Positions 26,771 through 28,541 of a stretch of DNA of 28,541 bases are shown here, in pieces. A program made the position numbers and the translations under genes. How positions within the stretch are numbered: position 1 is the stretch's first letter; each line of letters opens with the position of its first letter. The stretch comes from Candidatus Poseidoniia archaeon (lineage in GTDB: Archaea > Thermoplasmatota > Poseidoniia > MGIII > CG-Epi1): the NCBI GenBank assembly GCA_022449705.1, contig JAKURS010000003.1:1-28541 (forward strand). Reading direction: 5' to 3'. The notes beneath the pieces are model-generated. The model saw only the letters and a list, made by a program, of their open reading frames with translations. It was not told the DNA's origin and searched no databases.

Positions 26771-27670
26771 TCAGGCCTCGGCGGCCGCTTCGCGCACCTG
26801 CCGGATGCGTTCGGACGCTTCACGGCGGGCGACGCGCTCCTGCCGCCGTGACTCGACGCGCTCCATGATAAGCTTCATGTACATCGCGTCGTGCTCCATC
26901 AGCGGCGAGTCAGAAATCATGACCACGTCGTAGTTGTTCTCGAGGATGACCTCGGCCAGGTGCTCGAACTTGATTTCACCCTTCTTGACCGGCGCGTAGT
27001 GCCGCTCGTTGCCGTCAATGTCGAACTCGATCCCCGAGAAGTGGCAGTAGAACTCCTGGAGCCGCAAATTGGTTTTAAAGAAGTCAAATACCTTCTTGAA
27101 ACTCTCACGGTCGTTGAGCCAGCGGTTGCCGCGCGCGTGGAGGTGTGGCCAGTTGATGATTGGCACCAGCCCGCGCACCCGCTGGCAGAGCTCGGTGATT
27201 TCGCGCAGCGTGCCGAACAGGTCTGGCCGCCCTGACAGTTCAACACCAATGCGAGGGCGGTAATTATGCTGCAGGTAGTGGTTGCGCAGCCCCCGGAACA
27301 TCAGTACCAGCGCCTCGATTGCCTCGCGCGAGGAATGGTCGTGGTACGGCCCGACATGGGTGACAATCGTGCGCGCACCTATGCGAGTACCGATTTCGCC
27401 GGCGAACTGCAGGAACTTGCTGGACTTGTTGCGCATGTAGCCGTTGCCGAGGAAATCCATGTAGTAGGGCGCGTGGATTGCCATGTAGATGTCGAGCGAG
27501 TGGGCAATCTCGCCCAGTTCCTCAAAATCATCCACCTCGTTCACCGCCTTGCCGCGCACCAGCTGGATTTCCATTGCGTGCAGTCCTAGTGCGTGAATGT
27601 CCTCGATGCCGTCGCGGATAGTGCGTCCCTTGCACGAGAGCGGTATCCCTGCCGGCCCGAAGCGAATCAT
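26771..27670 (-). CDS. Endonuclease IV-like TIM barrel (AP-endonuclease family 2) protein
   Basis: 299 residues. The start MIRFGPAGIPLSCKGRT and the ladder of metal-site strands are those of archaeal endonuclease-IV/xylose-isomerase-like barrels: AIHAPYY (H66), THVGPYHD (H105), GVELSGR (E144), INWPHLHARGN (N173, H176), FYCHFSG (H210), ERHYAP (H224) and MISDSP (D254). Compared with E. coli Nfo, one ligand Asp is replaced by Asn here and the final Glu by Asp, so the metal site is similar but not identical. True Nfo cuts DNA 5' to abasic sites. DNA repair is likely but a sugar isomerase role is possible. The C-terminal 35 residues form a basic coiled helix. It has its own promoter and is divergent from leuS. 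Confidence 0.85.
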   Translation of the reverse strand: MIRFGPAGIPLSCKGRTIRDGIEDIHALGLHAMEIQLVRGKAVNEVDDFEELGEIAHSLDIYMAIHAPYYMDFLGNGYMRNKSSKFLQFAGEIGTRIGARTIVTHVGPYHDHSSREAIEALVLMFRGLRNHYLQHNYRPRIGVELSGRPDLFGTLREITELCQRVRGLVPIINWPHLHARGNRWLNDRESFKKVFDFFKTNLRLQEFYCHFSGIEFDIDGNERHYAPVKKGEIKFEHLAEVILENNYDVVMISDSPLMEHDAMYMKLIMERVESRRQERVARREASERIRQVREAAAEA

Positions 27671-27693
27671 AGTTCGGCCCGCAGGTCGGGGTT

Positions 27694-27720
27694 CTATTTT
27701 ACCTGTTGGCCGTTTTTATA
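27694..27720. promoter_or_regulatory. Divergent promoters of the TIM barrel gene and leuS
   Basis: The minus-strand box TAAAATAG (27694-27701) is 27 nt from ATG 27670. The plus-strand box TTTTTATA (27713-27720) is 27 nt from the leuS GTG at 27744. The spacing implies leaderless mRNAs for both genes in a 73-bp gap. Confidence 0.6.
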
Positions 27721-27743
27721 ACGGAGCGCTGACTGCCGCGGCC

Positions 27744-28541
27744 GTGAGCGGTCCCGAGCGGGAAGTGAAGTGGCAGCAGCGCTGGGCCGACGCGCGGCTC
27801 TTCGAGGCGGAGCCCGACCCGCAGCGGGAGAAATATTTCGTCAATTTCCCGTATCCCTACGTCAACGGCTACCCGCATCTGGGCCACGGTTTCACACTGC
27901 TACGCGCCGAGATGATGGCGCGCTACCAGCGCATGCGCGGGCGCAACGTGCTGTGGCCCTTCGCGTTCCACTGCACTGGCACCCCCATCGCCGCCGCGGC
28001 GCAGCGTGTCGCCGAGCAGGAGCCGAGCCAGCTGCGCGCACTGGAGCAGATGGGCATCACCGGCGAGCTGGCGGCATCGCTGGCGGAGCCGCAGGCGTGG
28101 TTCGAGCATTTTCCGGAGCGGTTCCAGGAGGACCTGCGGGCGCTGGGGCTGGCGGTCGACTGGCGCCGCAGCTTCATCACCACCGACCAGAACCCGGCCT
28201 ACGACACCTTCATCCGCTGGCAGTTCAACCGCCTGCGCGAAGGTGACTACCTGCGCAAGGGCTCGTTCCCTGTCGTCTGGTGTCCCGAGCGCGAGACGGT
28301 CGTTGGCGACCACGACCGCGTCTCGGGCGAGGGTGAGACGCCTCAGGAATACTGCCTGCTCAAGTTCCGGGGCGATGCGGGTACGCTGGTCGCGGCAACG
28401 CTGCGGCCCGAGACGGTTTTCGGGCAGACCAACCTGTGGGTTGACGGCAGCGGCACCTACGCGCGTGCCCGGGTTGATGGCGAGGCATGGGTCTGCTCGC
28501 TGCAGATGCCGGCCAAGCTGCGGCTGCAGGGCCACGAGGTC
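27744..28541 (+). CDS. leuS: Leucyl-tRNA synthetase, archaeal type, N-terminal part
   Basis: 266 codons from GTG 27744 to the window end, with the frame still open. It starts MSGPEREVKWQQRWADARLF. FVNFPYPYVNGYPHLGHGFT holds the HIGH-equivalent HLGHG (about 49-53), and NVLWPFAFHCTGTPIAA is typical of archaeal/eukaryotic LeuRS. SFITTDQNPAYDTFIRWQF and VVWCPERETVVGDHDR follow, and the first part of the editing domain is reached (TLRPETVFGQTNLWV). It charges tRNA-Leu; a tRNA-Leu(UAA) gene lies at 15975. KMSKS and the anticodon domain lie beyond the window. A TATA box 27 nt before the GTG supports this start. Confidence 0.95.
   Translation, partial: MSGPEREVKWQQRWADARLFEAEPDPQREKYFVNFPYPYVNGYPHLGHGFTLLRAEMMARYQRMRGRNVLWPFAFHCTGTPIAAAAQRVAEQEPSQLRALEQMGITGELAASLAEPQAWFEHFPERFQEDLRALGLAVDWRRSFITTDQNPAYDTFIRWQFNRLREGDYLRKGSFPVVWCPERETVVGDHDRVSGEGETPQEYCLLKFRGDAGTLVAATLRPETVFGQTNLWVDGSGTYARARVDGEAWVCSLQMPAKLRLQGHEV

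Overview
The window is dense, GC-rich archaeal DNA, most likely from a marine Thermoplasmatota-type euryarchaeon of the Marine Group II/III kind. The phylum is an inference. What supports Archaea directly is a stand-alone GMP synthase ATPase subunit, archaeal-type IleRS and LeuRS, an archaeal-style CoaBC, and TATA-like boxes centred about 23-30 nt upstream of many start codons or tRNA 5' ends, which implies many leaderless mRNAs. A solitary 5S rRNA gene, not linked here to 16S or 23S, fits the scattered rRNA genes known from Thermoplasmata. All four tRNA genes carry an encoded CCA end.

Layout. 1-162 is the 3' end of an aldonolactone-oxidase-like gene. 241-1796 (minus) is an orn-SDR pair with its own promoter. 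1830-5281 (minus) is a tightly packed metal operon: a DtxR-type regulator, two tandem paralogous two-domain cupredoxin/multicopper-oxidase-like membrane-anchored proteins, and a ZIP transporter. Divergent from it is an RND/MMPL exporter (5381-7870). A secreted Cys-rich helical protein (7867-8418, minus) sits behind an unusual array of inverted and direct repeats. Then come guaAB, a small AT-rich ORF ending next to tRNA-Met, and ileS (to 12989).

From about 13080 to 14060 there is an AT-richer island with two small membrane-associated protein genes. It is bracketed by a relic copy of the 3' end of the neighbouring gene and by that gene itself (14028-15881), a KAP-type NTPase homologue without its catalytic motifs. 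15975-18120 holds tRNA-Leu, a DCC thiol-disulfide protein, a site-2 protease, a small coiled-coil gene, convergent tRNA-Glu and tRNA-Ser, and a small conserved-looking protein.

18108-21784 (minus) is an overlapping TPR membrane protein - duplicated winged-helix protein - CoaBC operon. 21816-26588 (minus) is an apparent Fe-S cluster operon: Mrp/ApbC with a fused DUF971 domain, a CCAEP-tail radical SAM protein, an Nfu scaffold and an ATP-grasp enzyme. It starts directly at the 3' end of the 5S rRNA gene. The window closes with an endonuclease-IV-like TIM barrel protein and the divergent 5' part of leuS.

The two most interesting systems are the metal operon, in which the two oxidase paralogues have lost complementary halves of the copper site, and the Fe-S/radical SAM operon. 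All calls are from reading the sequence; no database search was run.
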